12,362 nucleotides of DNA from Accumulibacter sp. Lineage in GTDB: Bacteria > Pseudomonadota > Gammaproteobacteria > Burkholderiales > Rhodocyclaceae. The stretch is taken from positions 1 through 12,362 of the forward strand of contig JAISQQ010000322.1 of the NCBI GenBank assembly GCA_031274075.1. Direction: 5' to 3'. The notes beneath the pieces were generated by a model, which ran no database searches, had not been told where the DNA came from, and worked only from the letters and a program-made list of their open reading frames with translations. Below, piece by piece: positions 1 to 7,442 of this stretch. The position numbers were made by a program, and so were the translations under genes. Numbering within the stretch: the first letter of the stretch is position 1; the number at the start of each line of letters is the position of its first letter.

Positions 1-222
1 CGGGAGGACACGGTTCTCAAGCGGGTTTTCCCCTGGATGACTTCATCATGACTACGATGCGGCCTGACCCGGTCAGGCGGTGCGAAAAGTCCTGGCACGG
101 CATGTCCTTGACACAAGAAGAAGGGAGTTGAAAGCTCATGAGCATGCCAAAGACCTCAATCAGGCTTATCCATGCGTGCAAGAGGGTAATTAACTTGGGG
201 GCGCTTGTCTTCGACGCTTTCG
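1..222. other. Non-coding flank, no recognised gene
   Basis: This stretch lies downstream of the rstB stop codon, which is read leftward. I recognise no protein in any frame. A short perfect hairpin is visible at 62-78 (7-bp arms GCCTGAC / GTCAGGC around a 3-base loop). It lies about 145 bp past the stop codon and has no T-run on either side, so I do not call it a terminator. A TTGACA hexamer occurs at 108-113 on the plus strand without a convincing -10 partner. The open frame that continues from the rstB region on the minus strand here has no family-like sequence. Confidence 0.4.
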
Positions 223-1644
223 TCAGAGTTGTGTAACGCTGTGTGACACTGGCCAGCTCAGCGTGAGACGCGCGCCGCCCATCGGCGAATCGTCGGCGAA
301 GGCCGTGCCGCCGTGCTGTTCCAGCACCAGGCGCACGATCGCCAGGCCCAGGCCGTGGCCGCCGGTGGTCCGGTCGCGCGAGCGGTCGAGACGGGTAAAC
401 GCGGCGAAGATGCGCTGGCGCTCGTCGGGCGGGATGCCGATGCCATCGTCGTCGACATGCACCCGGATGTTCTTGCCCACGACCCGGGCGCTGACCACGA
501 TCCTTTTGCGGGTGTATTTCATGGCGTTGCGCAACAGGTTTGTCACGGCGTAAGGCATGCTTTTCAGGTCGAGCTCGACGCATTGTCCCGGCGGCAGGGC
601 GCTCATGTCGATCGAAAGCTCGATGTGGCGCGAGAGGATGCGCAGCGAATTGACTTCCTCGGTCAGCCAGGCGGCGAATTCGACCGATGTCAGGCGCGGT
701 TCCGGCTGCTCGTACTCGAAGCGCGAATACGCCAGGCCGGATTCGATCAGCTCGTCCAGTTCGTCGAGGTCTTCCTCCATCATCCGCCACATGCGTTCGC
801 GTTCTTCCTTTTCCTGGGTTTCGGCCAGTATTTCGAGGGCGAAACGGATGCGCGCGATCGGCGTGCGCAGCTCGTGCGAAATGGCGCTGGACAGATCCTT
901 CTGCGTGGCGATCAGGCGCTGGATGCGTTCGGCCATGCCGTTCATCGTGTCGGTCAGCAGGTCGAAGGCGTTGTTCTTGGCCTGTGGCGCGCGCCGCTCG
1001 AAATGTCCTTCTCCGAGCGCCCACGCGGTCTTGCGCAGCGCCTCGAGATCGCGCCAGACGGGGCGCACCCAGAGCCAGACGCCAACCGCCACGAACAGGC
1101 CGATCAGGCTCCAGGTCAACAGCCGGAGGCGCAGGTCGAACGGCATGACGTGCGCCCGGTCCGAATTGGCGTCGGGGTTGAAGGGGCCGACGACCAGAAT
1201 CTGGGGCGTCAGTTTCAGGCGGTGGTAGATGATGTCGCCGTCGGGGTCGACGACCAGCTCGCCGGCGTCGAGTCTTTCGCCCTGCTTCGGCTTGAGCTTG
1301 AGCGACCAGCGATCGACGATCTTCAGCCGGTAGGAAAACTGCGCGTCGATCTTCTTGATCAGCGCCGGCCATTCCGAGCGTTGTTCCCGGAACAGCGCGT
1401 CTTCGATCAGCACGATCGTCCCGCGCATGAAACGGCTGGTGTAGTCGTTGGTGATGCCCTTGAGCGTAGACGAGATGACGAAGTCGGCGACGAAGACGAA
1501 GGCCACGAACGAGCCCATTACCAGGAGGTAGAAGCTCAGGAACAGGCGCGACAGGCTGTAGCCGCCGCGCCACGGGGAGTGCTTGTAGCCGCCGAAAACG
1601 TTGAGCAGGCTGCTGCTGTCGCTGTCGCGCTTATTGCCAGTCAT
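223..1644 (-). CDS. rstB: RstB-like sensor histidine kinase
   Basis: Membrane sensor kinase of a two-component system, 473 aa from the ATG at 1642-1644. That start is preferred over a longer open frame to 1824 because the extra upstream residues are antisense to the regulator gene and look non-native. It also gives a 14-bp overlap with the end of rstA, typical of translational coupling. Transmembrane segments lie near residues 34-57 and 174-193 and enclose a periplasmic sensor of about 115 aa. A HAMP-like region follows the second one (RPVWRDLEALRKTAWALGEG). Other motifs are the H-box SHELRTP with phospho-acceptor His257, N-box residues N369/N373, G1 box DDDGIGIP (398-405) and G2 box GGHGLGLAI (428-436). 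The C-terminal DRSRDRTTGG stretch and the HAMP region closely resemble Escherichia coli RstB. About 30 N-terminal residues ahead of the first membrane helix are extra relative to E. coli RstB. The signal sensed cannot be read from the sequence. Confidence 0.88.
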   Translation of the reverse strand: MTGNKRDSDSSSLLNVFGGYKHSPWRGGYSLSRLFLSFYLLVMGSFVAFVFVADFVISSTLKGITNDYTSRFMRGTIVLIEDALFREQRSEWPALIKKIDAQFSYRLKIVDRWSLKLKPKQGERLDAGELVVDPDGDIIYHRLKLTPQILVVGPFNPDANSDRAHVMPFDLRLRLLTWSLIGLFVAVGVWLWVRPVWRDLEALRKTAWALGEGHFERRAPQAKNNAFDLLTDTMNGMAERIQRLIATQKDLSSAISHELRTPIARIRFALEILAETQEKEERERMWRMMEEDLDELDELIESGLAYSRFEYEQPEPRLTSVEFAAWLTEEVNSLRILSRHIELSIDMSALPPGQCVELDLKSMPYAVTNLLRNAMKYTRKRIVVSARVVGKNIRVHVDDDGIGIPPDERQRIFAAFTRLDRSRDRTTGGHGLGLAIVRLVLEQHGGTAFADDSPMGGARLTLSWPVSHSVTQL

Positions 1645-2347
1645 GCTTGCTGAACAGGTAGCCCTTGCCGCGCACGGTCTTGATGCGCGTCGGGTTTTCC
1701 GGGTCGTCGCCGAGCTTGCGGCGCAGCCGGGAAATACGGGCGTCGATCGACCGGTCGAGCCCGTCGAAGCCGATGCCGCGCAACTGCTGCAAGAGATCGT
1801 CGCGCGACAGGATGTTCCCGGCATGGAGCGCCAGCAGCCAGAGCAGGTCGAATTCGGCGGTGGTCAGGTCGATCATCTCGTCGCCGAGATAAGTGCTGCG
1901 CGTCGCCTGGCTGATGCGGAAATTGCCGAAGGAGAGTTCCGCCTCGTCGTCCTGCTCGTGCCCGTCCGCGCTGCCGTAGGCGGCCGGCGTCCGGCGCAGC
2001 AGGGCCTTGATGCGCGCCAGCAGCAGGCGCGGCTGGACCGGCTTGGTCAGGTAGTCGTCGGCGCCCAGTTCGAGCCCGAGAATCTGGTCGAGATCCTCGT
2101 CGCGCGCGGTGAGCATCAGGATCACGCCCTTGTATCTGGCGCGCACCGAGCTGCAGACCTCGAAGCCATCCTTGCCCGGCAGCATGATGTCCAGGATCAC
2201 CAGATCCGGGTCGTCGGCCAGGATGCGCGTTTCCGCGGTGTCCCCACGCACCTCGATGGTGACGTCGAAGTCGTTCTTTTTCAGGTATTCGGCCGTCAGC
2301 TTGGCCAAGCGATCGTCGTCCTCGACCAGCAGGATGCGTGTTTTCAT
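1631..2347 (-). CDS. rstA: RstA-like OmpR-family response regulator
   Basis: DNA-binding response regulator, 238 aa, the expected length for the OmpR/PhoB family. The receiver domain (residues 1-118) has the acidic pair D10/D11, phospho-acceptor Asp53 in the block LVILDIMLPGKDG, Thr80 and Lys102. The winged-helix output domain spans about 136-234, with the blocks TTAEFDLLWLLALHAG, GLDRSIDARISRLRRKL and RIKTVRGKGYLF. These blocks are very close to E. coli RstA, which separates it from generic OmpR proteins. The ATG is preceded on the minus strand by GGAG about 10 bases upstream, a slightly long spacing. It is the first gene of a two-gene unit with rstB and diverges from dsbB; the 250-bp region between them carries a heptad/hairpin repeat. 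Its regulon cannot be inferred from the window. Confidence 0.9.
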   Translation of the reverse strand: MKTRILLVEDDDRLAKLTAEYLKKNDFDVTIEVRGDTAETRILADDPDLVILDIMLPGKDGFEVCSSVRARYKGVILMLTARDEDLDQILGLELGADDYLTKPVQPRLLLARIKALLRRTPAAYGSADGHEQDDEAELSFGNFRISQATRSTYLGDEMIDLTTAEFDLLWLLALHAGNILSRDDLLQQLRGIGFDGLDRSIDARISRLRRKLGDDPENPTRIKTVRGKGYLFSKHDWQ

Positions 2348-2373
2348 CGTAATACCAACTCCGGTGTGATTTT

Positions 2374-2462
2374 CCGGGGACAGGAGACCGGGGACCGAGG
2401 ACAGTAATCACGGGCGCGAAGCACCCGGCGCAAAACTGGACGGTCCTTCGTCTGCTGTTCCC
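2374..2462. repeat. Heptad-flanked hairpin repeat, second family, copy 1
   Basis: The left arm is a degenerate run of 7-base units (ggggaca, ggagacc, ggggacc, gaggaca) ending in gtaat. A GC hairpin follows at 2411-2427 (CGGGCGC gaa GCACCCG, one mismatched pair). A right arm rich in complementary units (tggacgg, tccttcg, tctgctg, ttcc) closes the element. The same layout recurs after potI at 9366-9446 with a perfect hairpin. The element sits between divergent rstA and dsbB, close to the rstA start, so it could influence rstA transcription or mRNA structure. Confidence 0.6.
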
Positions 2463-2572
2463 CGAGCGTATCGAGACCTTGCGGCAACGAAGTGAAATAA
2501 TGATGGAATGATACCCGATGATCGGCGCAAGCGGGCAGCGCGTCGCCAAGCCGCTGGCCTGCTAGAATCCGC

Positions 2573-2578
2573 AATCGA
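2573..2578 (+). promoter_or_regulatory. Possible -10 element for dsbB
   Basis: TAGAAT lies 20 bases upstream of the dsbB start codon and resembles a sigma-70 -10 box. No good -35 hexamer is seen at the proper distance, so this is a tentative call; it would give a short leader. Confidence 0.3.
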
Positions 2579-2598
2579 ATCGGCTTGGGGGTGAGCGC

Positions 2599-3087
2599 AT
2601 GCGTATTTCGCACAGAGTGGTGTTCGGCGGTTTGGCCGCGGTGTCGCTGGGAGCCTTGTCGGGAGCCTTGGCGCTCGGCGAGGTATTCCGTTTGCAGCCC
2701 TGCTACTGGTGCAATTTCCAACGCCTGCTCTATATGATGCTGATATTTTTCGGGCTTGGCGGGGCGGTGTTCCCGGGATGGCGCAGGCCGTGGGCCTTGC
2801 TCTCGGGATTGACGGCGCTGGGCGGCGTGTTCGCCGCCGGCAAGCAGAGCTGGATGCAGTACGCGCCGCAGGACGCGGTCGAATGCGGCTTCGGCGATCC
2901 GACGCTGGTCGAGCGGCTGGTCGATTGGTTGAGCGGCGGCTGGCCCTCGATGTTCATGGTGACCGGCCTGTGCAAGGACAAGGACTGGATATTCCTTGGC
3001 CTGTCGCTGGCCAACTGGTCGGGGGTCTGTTTCTTCGCGCTGTTTTGCGTCTCCCTCTGGCTGCTGTTCCGCCGGGGTAAGGGGTAA
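2599..3087 (+). CDS. dsbB: DsbB disulfide bond formation protein
   Basis: Inner-membrane protein that reoxidises the periplasmic thiol oxidase DsbA and passes electrons to quinone. It is 162 aa, close to the usual length. The diagnostic first cysteine pair is in PCYWCNFQR (Cys35, Cys38). The second periplasmic loop carries Cys96 (VECGFGD) and Cys125 (TGLCKDKDW), matching the four essential cysteines of E. coli DsbB. Four hydrophobic segments are visible, near residues 8-28, 42-60, 66-82 and 131-157. The ATG is supported by the purine-rich GGGGGTGAG just upstream. The last codons and the TAA stop fall inside a 7-base tandem array (3074-3101), so the extreme C-terminus (RRGKG) appears to be encoded by repeat DNA. 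No dsbA is in the window. Confidence 0.93.
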   Translation: MRISHRVVFGGLAAVSLGALSGALALGEVFRLQPCYWCNFQRLLYMMLIFFGLGGAVFPGWRRPWALLSGLTALGGVFAAGKQSWMQYAPQDAVECGFGDPTLVERLVDWLSGGWPSMFMVTGLCKDKDWIFLGLSLANWSGVCFFALFCVSLWLLFRRGKG

Positions 3088-3101
3088 GGGAGGAGGGCGG
3101 G
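3074..3101 (+). repeat. Tandem heptamer array overlapping the dsbB stop
   Basis: Four consecutive 7-base units, GGGGTAA GGGGTAA GGGAGGA GGGCGGG. The dsbB TAA stop is in the second unit. This has the same period as the arrays that flank the hairpin repeats elsewhere in the window, with a different unit sequence; I do not see a complementary right arm nearby. Confidence 0.55.
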
Positions 3102-3154
3102 AGCGTTGAGCCTGTCGGCACGGTATCCCGGGAAGCGCGGCGGAGCGGCGTGTT

Positions 3155-3167
3155 CACCAAAATGGTG
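3155..3167. promoter_or_regulatory. NtrC-like palindrome CACCA-AAA-TGGTG
   Basis: Perfect 5-bp arms CACCA and TGGTG around AAA; with the following C it approaches the enterobacterial NtrC site consensus GCACC-N5-GGTGC, with one mismatch on the left. Nitrogen control of polyamine uptake would make sense, but it is about 375 bases upstream of potF and I find no convincing sigma-54 promoter (TGGCAC-N5-TTGC) between them. A lone GCACCA follows at 3196-3201. Confidence 0.3.
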
Positions 3168-3246
3168 CGCGATTTGCGCCGCCGAGGCGCGCGCCGCACC
3201 AACTTTTTCCATGCTGGCCGCTTTGGCGCTTGCGCGTGATCTTCTC

Positions 3247-3330
3247 TGGGAGAGCGGGGCGCCCGCCCCGCTTTTGACCCGCGCCATCACATCGCCACTA
3301 CTGTTGCGGGGCTGGCGCCCCGCGCTCCCA
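3247..3330. repeat. Palindromic repeat with 25-base arms
   Basis: The left arm (3247-3271) and the reverse complement of the right arm (3306-3330) agree at 23 of 25 positions. Each arm is itself a GC-rich hairpin. A 34-base AT-richer spacer separates them. The element is a nested palindrome able to form one long stem or two short ones, the architecture of REP/MITE-like intergenic elements. There is no coding content. Confidence 0.7.
3253..3275 (+). terminator. Possible intrinsic terminator after dsbB
   Basis: A 9-bp perfect stem, AGCGGGGCG / CGCCCCGCT with a 2-base loop, is followed at once by TTTT (counting the last stem base). It is the left arm of the larger palindromic repeat and lies 165 bases after dsbB. 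The T-run is short, so termination strength is uncertain. Confidence 0.4.
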
Positions 3331-3540
3331 GGGGTGTCGATACTGGATACGAAAACGCTCCAAACCGGCGCAAGTTGCGTAAACTGCCATGCCTGTCATG
3401 ACCGCGACGCCCGCCGGGATGGGGGATGGGTTTCCGGACGGCGCGCTAATTGCTTGGTTTTTCGACGCCGTTCTTGATGGTTTTTTCCAGCGCTAAATGG
3501 CGCAAGCTTTCGGTTCTGTTTTCCTTGAAGGAGGCTATCG

Positions 3541-4659
3541 GTGAAAACGAGTTTCATGGGCTTCAAGCGGCTGGCCGCCGGCCTGCTGGCCGTGGGCGTG
3601 GGGATGGGGGCGGCGGCGCAGGACGCGGGCGTCCTGAACGTCTATAACTGGGCGGACTACATCGCTCCGGACACCATCGCCAATTTCGAGAAGGAAACGG
3701 GGATCAAGGTCCGCTACGACCTTTTCGACAGCAACGAGTCGCTGCACGCCAAGCTGGTCGCCGGCAATTCAGGCTACGACGTGGTCGTTCCCGGTTCGCA
3801 TTTCGCCAAGCAGCAAATCGCCGCCGGCCTGCTCCAGAAACTGGACAAGAGCCGGCTGCCCAACCTGAAGAACCTCGATCCGGCCATCCAGGCTCAACTG
3901 GCCAAAATGGACCCCGGCAACGAGCATCTCGTCGACTGGCTGTGGGGGTATACGACGGTCGGCATCAACGTCGACAAGGTGCGGCAGGCGCTGGGCGGCG
4001 CGGCGCTTCCCGACAACGCCTGGGATCTCGTCTTCAAGCCGGAATACGCGGCCCGGCTGAAGAGCTGCGGCGTATCCATCCTCGATTCGGCCTCGGAAGT
4101 GATGCCCATCGTACTGCACTACATCGGCAAGGACCCCTACAGCAAGGAACCGGCGGACTACGCCGAAGCCGGCAAGCTGTTGAAAACGATCCGTCCCTAC
4201 GTGACGCGCTTCGTCGGCTCAGGCTCGGACTACATCGAGCAGATGACCAAGGGCGGCCTCTGCGTCGCGCTGGGATGGTCCGGGGACATCATGATCGCCT
4301 CCCAGCGGGCGAAGGAGAACCAGACCGGGCAGGACATCCAGGTGCTCGTTCCAAAGATCGGCGGCTTGCTGTTCTTCGACGTGATGGTCATTCCCAAGGA
4401 CGCCAGGAATGTCGACAACGCCTATAAATGGATCGACTACATCCTGCGTCCGGAAGTGCATGCCAGCCTGAGCAACACGGTTTTCTTCGCCAATCCGAAC
4501 AAGGCGTCCCTGCCGTTCGTGAAGCCGGAGATCGCGGCCAACGGCGCGGTGTTCCTCTCGGCCGAGGCGCTCGAGACCATGCTGCCGCCCGGCGCGCCGG
4601 AGCAGGCGACGCGGCGCATCATCACGCGCACGTTCACCAACTTCAAAGCCAACCGATAA
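3541..4659 (+). CDS. potF: PotF-like polyamine (putrescine) binding protein
   Basis: Periplasmic substrate-binding subunit of a polyamine ABC importer, 372 aa (E. coli PotF is about 370). GTG start chosen because AAGGAGG lies 6 bases upstream; an in-frame ATG at 3556 lacks this. Sec signal peptide: FKR, hydrophobic core at residues 11-22, probable cleavage after AAA at position 26. Family blocks include YNWADYIAPDTIANFEKETG, SCGVSILDSASEV, GWSGD, FFDV and YILRPEV. Ligand-contact residues known from PotF are kept: Trp37, Tyr40, Glu186 (E185 in PotF), Trp246, Asp249, Phe279 and Asp280. Ser38 is Ala and Ser85 is Gly here, so ligand preference between putrescine, spermidine and related amines is open. 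First gene of potF-potG-...-potH-potI, 7 bases ahead of potG. Confidence 0.93.
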   Translation: MKTSFMGFKRLAAGLLAVGVGMGAAAQDAGVLNVYNWADYIAPDTIANFEKETGIKVRYDLFDSNESLHAKLVAGNSGYDVVVPGSHFAKQQIAAGLLQKLDKSRLPNLKNLDPAIQAQLAKMDPGNEHLVDWLWGYTTVGINVDKVRQALGGAALPDNAWDLVFKPEYAARLKSCGVSILDSASEVMPIVLHYIGKDPYSKEPADYAEAGKLLKTIRPYVTRFVGSGSDYIEQMTKGGLCVALGWSGDIMIASQRAKENQTGQDIQVLVPKIGGLLFFDVMVIPKDARNVDNAYKWIDYILRPEVHASLSNTVFFANPNKASLPFVKPEIAANGAVFLSAEALETMLPPGAPEQATRRIITRTFTNFKANR

Positions 4660-4666
4660 CGCGGCG

Positions 4667-5773
<1,107 letters not shown>

Positions 5774-5926
5774 GGTCAGGGATCAGAGAATATTACCGGC
5801 GCTGTCGCGCCGTAATTAAAAGGAGCAAACCCGTGAATCTTCACGTTCTTATGCCGAAGGCGAAGCCTTCGCTGACCGATCCGATTCCTGATTCCTGTCA
5901 TCCGACATCTGGTATCTGGATACTGA
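5774..5926 (+). repeat. 107-bp-core hairpin repeat, copy A
   Basis: The core at 5793-5899 is the first of three 107-bp copies in the potG-potH gap. Hairpin 1 is CGGCGC tgtc GCGCCG (5797-5812); hairpin 2 is CGAAGGC gaa GCCTTCG (5855-5871). Between them is an A-rich segment with a ribosome-binding-like aaaaggag ahead of GTG at 5833. The left arm is ggtcagggatcag, directly after the potG stop; the right arm contains repeated attcctg/atctgg-type 7-base units. The frame from GTG 5833 stays open to TGA at 5935-5937, overlapping an ATG (5934) at the head of the next gene. Confidence 0.75.
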
Positions 5927-5948
5927 ATGGCCTATGAGGAGGAACATC

Positions 5949-6212
5949 ATGAACAAAATACCCAAGAGCTACCTGGCCGACGCCGAGCGGGAAGGGCTGA
6001 CGCAGAGCGAAATCTATCTGGCGGAATCGCAGGCCGCAGGGGACGCCGGAGACGAAGAAACCGCGTGGGCGTGGTTGCGCTATGCCGATCTTCCGGCCTA
6101 TTCGCTAATGACCATGAAGCGTGTTTTGGGCGCTGATTTTGTGCGGGAACAAAATTTCTTGTGCATCGGTGAAGCCAACCGGGCATACGGCGAGAATTGG
6201 CTTGACGAATGA
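5949..6212 (+). CDS. Small acidic protein of unknown function
   Basis: 87 aa. I do not recognise a family. The ATG at 5949 is chosen over an in-frame ATG at 5934 because gaggagg at 5936-5942 sits 6 bases before it. The protein is soluble and acidic (DAEREG, GDAGDEETAWAW) with a Trp/Tyr-rich middle and a conserved-looking C-terminal part (MKRVLGADFVREQNF, EANRAYGENWLDE); no signal peptide or membrane segment. It overlaps the next gene by ATGA (6209-6212), so the two are co-translated and may form a complex, as in toxin-antitoxin or other two-component cassettes; that is inference from layout only. It lies within the insertion that separates potG from potH. Confidence 0.7.
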   Translation: MNKIPKSYLADAEREGLTQSEIYLAESQAAGDAGDEETAWAWLRYADLPAYSLMTMKRVLGADFVREQNFLCIGEANRAYGENWLDE

Positions 6213-6769
6213 AGAATGAATTACTTCCATTAACGCGCCTACTGGCGCAGGAAGCGGGTTGGACGAAAGCGCAACTGGCTGCGGCGGCGACAAAGCGCTT
6301 ACACAAAACGCGCGACGATCTTCTGCAACAGATGAAAGAAGTCGGCAGAAGTGGCAAGCTGGAATTAATGGTGGCGGCCGAAAAAACCATTGTCGAAGGC
6401 GATCTTGAGCATTACGCCAACAGCGAGGGCATGAAATCCAGCCTCAATGCCGCCCTGTCGGAACTGAACGCCACGGAAAAGCTTTTGGCGATTGTCGACG
6501 ATAAAAGCCGCTACGAGCGCGTGAACGAAGCCTACAGTCTCCCCAAAAACCGCGAGAAGGGCTTGCCGCTGGATGAAGCGAGGCAAGCGTTCAAGTCTCA
6601 TTACGCACGTCTCAACAACCTGGACAAGTCTCGTCTGGCCGACGACGAAAAAGCCATCATCGACGCCAGGAAAAGCAACCTGTTCCAGGCGGACAAGCTC
6701 TATGCGCAACGCCAGGCGAAAATTCTGGGTATTGAATTGAAGCAAAGCCGAAGCAGCACGTATAGTTAG
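6209..6769 (+). CDS. Helical hydrophilic protein of unknown function
   Basis: 186 aa, family not recognised. The start overlaps the preceding stop (ATGA at 6209-6212). The sequence is highly charged and nearly free of Pro/Gly in long stretches (about residues 10-100 and 121-180), predicting mostly alpha-helix, perhaps coiled coil (TKRLHKTRDDLLQQMKEV, LNAALSELNATEKLLAI). No membrane segment, metal-binding cluster or nuclease motif is obvious. The gene is less GC-rich than the pot genes and uses more A/T-ending codons, consistent with acquisition. Its TAG stop is followed immediately by a heptad array. It might be half of a two-protein module with the upstream 87-aa protein; no function can be assigned. 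Confidence 0.7.
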   Translation: MKNELLPLTRLLAQEAGWTKAQLAAAATKRLHKTRDDLLQQMKEVGRSGKLELMVAAEKTIVEGDLEHYANSEGMKSSLNAALSELNATEKLLAIVDDKSRYERVNEAYSLPKNREKGLPLDEARQAFKSHYARLNNLDKSRLADDEKAIIDARKSNLFQADKLYAQRQAKILGIELKQSRSSTYS

Positions 6770-6924
6770 ATGTCAGAGGTCAGATGTCAGGTGTCAGAAA
6801 AAGTTACCGGCGCTGTCGCGCCGAAATTAAAAGGAACAAACACGTGGATTTCCATTCCCTCATACCGAAGGCGAAGCCTTTGCTGACCGATCCGATCCCT
6901 GATTCCTGTCTTCTGGCATCTGAC
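6770..6924 (+). repeat. 107-bp-core hairpin repeat, copy B
   Basis: Core 6804-6910, same length as copies A and C. The left arm is four clean 7-base units (atgtcag, aggtcag, atgtcag, gtgtcag) starting at the stop codon of the 186-aa gene. Hairpin 1 is intact; hairpin 2 has one G-T pair (cgaaggc gaa gcctttg). The right arm (ctgattcctgtcttctggcatctga) reads as the same kind of heptads on the opposite strand. The internal GTG frame (6844) is open to TGA at 7114-7116, 13 bases before the DUF1330 gene. Confidence 0.75.
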
Positions 6925-6951
6925 GCTGGGGTTCGCTTCGCTCACCCCAGC
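6925..6951. repeat. Palindrome GCTGGGGT...ACCCCAGC
   Basis: Perfect 8-bp arms around an 11-base spacer containing cgcttcg. It directly follows copy B and resembles the arm design of the next element (a G-run stem with an inner gcgaagc-type loop). Confidence 0.55.
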
Positions 6952-6987
6952 CTATGCGGGCTGAGTTCGGGTGTCAGAGGTCAGAAG

Positions 6988-7099
6988 GTAGGTTGGGTAA
7001 GCGAAGCGCAACCCGACGATTGTTCATCAAATCAAGCGGAGTTTCCGCGCCGGACGGACGAATGTCGGGTTGCGCCGCTACGCGGCTTACCCAACCTAC
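6988..7099. repeat. Palindromic GTAGGTTGGGTAAGC element
   Basis: Two inverted arms: 6988-7017 begins gtaggttgggtaagc and ends gcaacccgac; 7064-7099 is its reverse complement except for a changed inner loop (gaagc versus a cgtag-type loop). The 46-base centre has no coding signal. Elements of this look (ggttgggt...acccaacc) are familiar from intergenic regions of many proteobacteria. It is preceded by heptads gtgtcag aggtcag (6971-6984). Confidence 0.7.
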
Positions 7100-7129
7100 A
7101 CTTGCTTAAATCTTGACTAGGAGAATACT

Positions 7130-7426
7130 ATGAGCACCTATTATCTGATCCTTGCCCGTATCACAGATACCAACCTGTTCACCCAATATATGAAAGGTCA
7201 TTTGCCGACTATTGCACAGTATGGTGGTCAACTGGTGTTTCGCTCAATTCAGAATACCCCTGTACTAGGTACAGAAAATTGGGACGCCATCGCTATCCAA
7301 AAATGGCCGGATGAAGCGGCGTTCGTTAAGTGGTGGCAATCTGACAAATATCGCCCTTGGGCAGAAATCCGTGACCAAGCGGCACGGATTCTCATCATCT
7401 GCTGTCAGGACGCAGTTTTGCTCTGA
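7130..7426 (+). CDS. DUF1330-family protein
   Basis: 98 aa. The sequence fits the DUF1330 pattern of small dimeric alpha/beta-barrel (ferredoxin-like) proteins: a first strand YYLILARITD, a helix with FTQYMKGHLPTIAQYGG, a strand QLVFRS, then WDAIAIQKWPDEAAFVKWWQSD (split by a turn) and a Y-R-P-W block ahead of a last helix and strand. Family members have no well-established general function. The ATG has a good ribosome binding site (taggag, 6 bases upstream). The gene is visibly less GC-rich than the flanking pot genes and stands between repeat copies B and C, so it looks like independently acquired cargo. I see no reason to connect it with polyamine transport. Confidence 0.8.
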   Translation: MSTYYLILARITDTNLFTQYMKGHLPTIAQYGGQLVFRSIQNTPVLGTENWDAIAIQKWPDEAAFVKWWQSDKYRPWAEIRDQAARILIICCQDAVLL

Positions 7427-7442
7427 GTACCGTGTTTTTCAG

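Larger units (their letters stand above)
3088..3540. other. Intergenic region upstream of potF
   Basis: About 450 bases between dsbB and potF. One frame stays open at 3106-3477, but its composition is that of repeat DNA and it has no family resemblance or ribosome binding site. The stretch contains the end of a heptamer array, an NtrC-like palindrome at 3155-3167, a large imperfect inverted repeat at 3247-3330 and a less GC-rich segment just before potF. A weak sigma-70-like pair is possible (TTCTTG, 17 bases, TAAATG, ending about 40 bases before the gene). The potF leader must begin in the last 200 bases if the repeat at 3247-3330 stops transcription coming from dsbB. Confidence 0.5.

Noticed and set aside
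17..1573. Minus-strand open frame in another phase over rstB
   Set aside because: Arg/Pro/Ala-rich translation typical of an out-of-frame reading of a GC-rich gene; only the rstB frame shows domains.
313..1653. Long plus-strand open frame (446 codons) antisense to rstB
   Set aside because: It mirrors the histidine kinase gene, has no family features and is a product of GC-rich codon usage; the minus-strand frame has complete kinase motifs.
1824..1824. Upstream start for rstB giving 533 aa
   Set aside because: The extra 60 residues are antisense to the conserved DNA-binding domain of rstA and are Ser/Ala/Cys-rich noise; the ATG at 1644 gives the coupled overlap and a sensible membrane topology.
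3211..3236. Sigma-54 promoter TGGCCG...GC near 3214
   Set aside because: The GG and GC spacing is right for one reading, but the TT before GC is missing and the -24 block is poor.
3106..3477. Open frame of 123 codons between dsbB and potF with a CVNCHACHD segment resembling a cytochrome c haem site
   Set aside because: The segment contains C-x-x-C-H, but the rest of the frame is repeat-derived, there is no signal peptide or ribosome binding site, and the frame crosses a palindromic repeat.
7130..7426. DUF1330 gene as an extra subunit of the polyamine transporter
   Set aside because: It is a small soluble protein with no membrane segment or ABC motif, less GC-rich than the pot genes and bordered by repeats; it looks like cargo.
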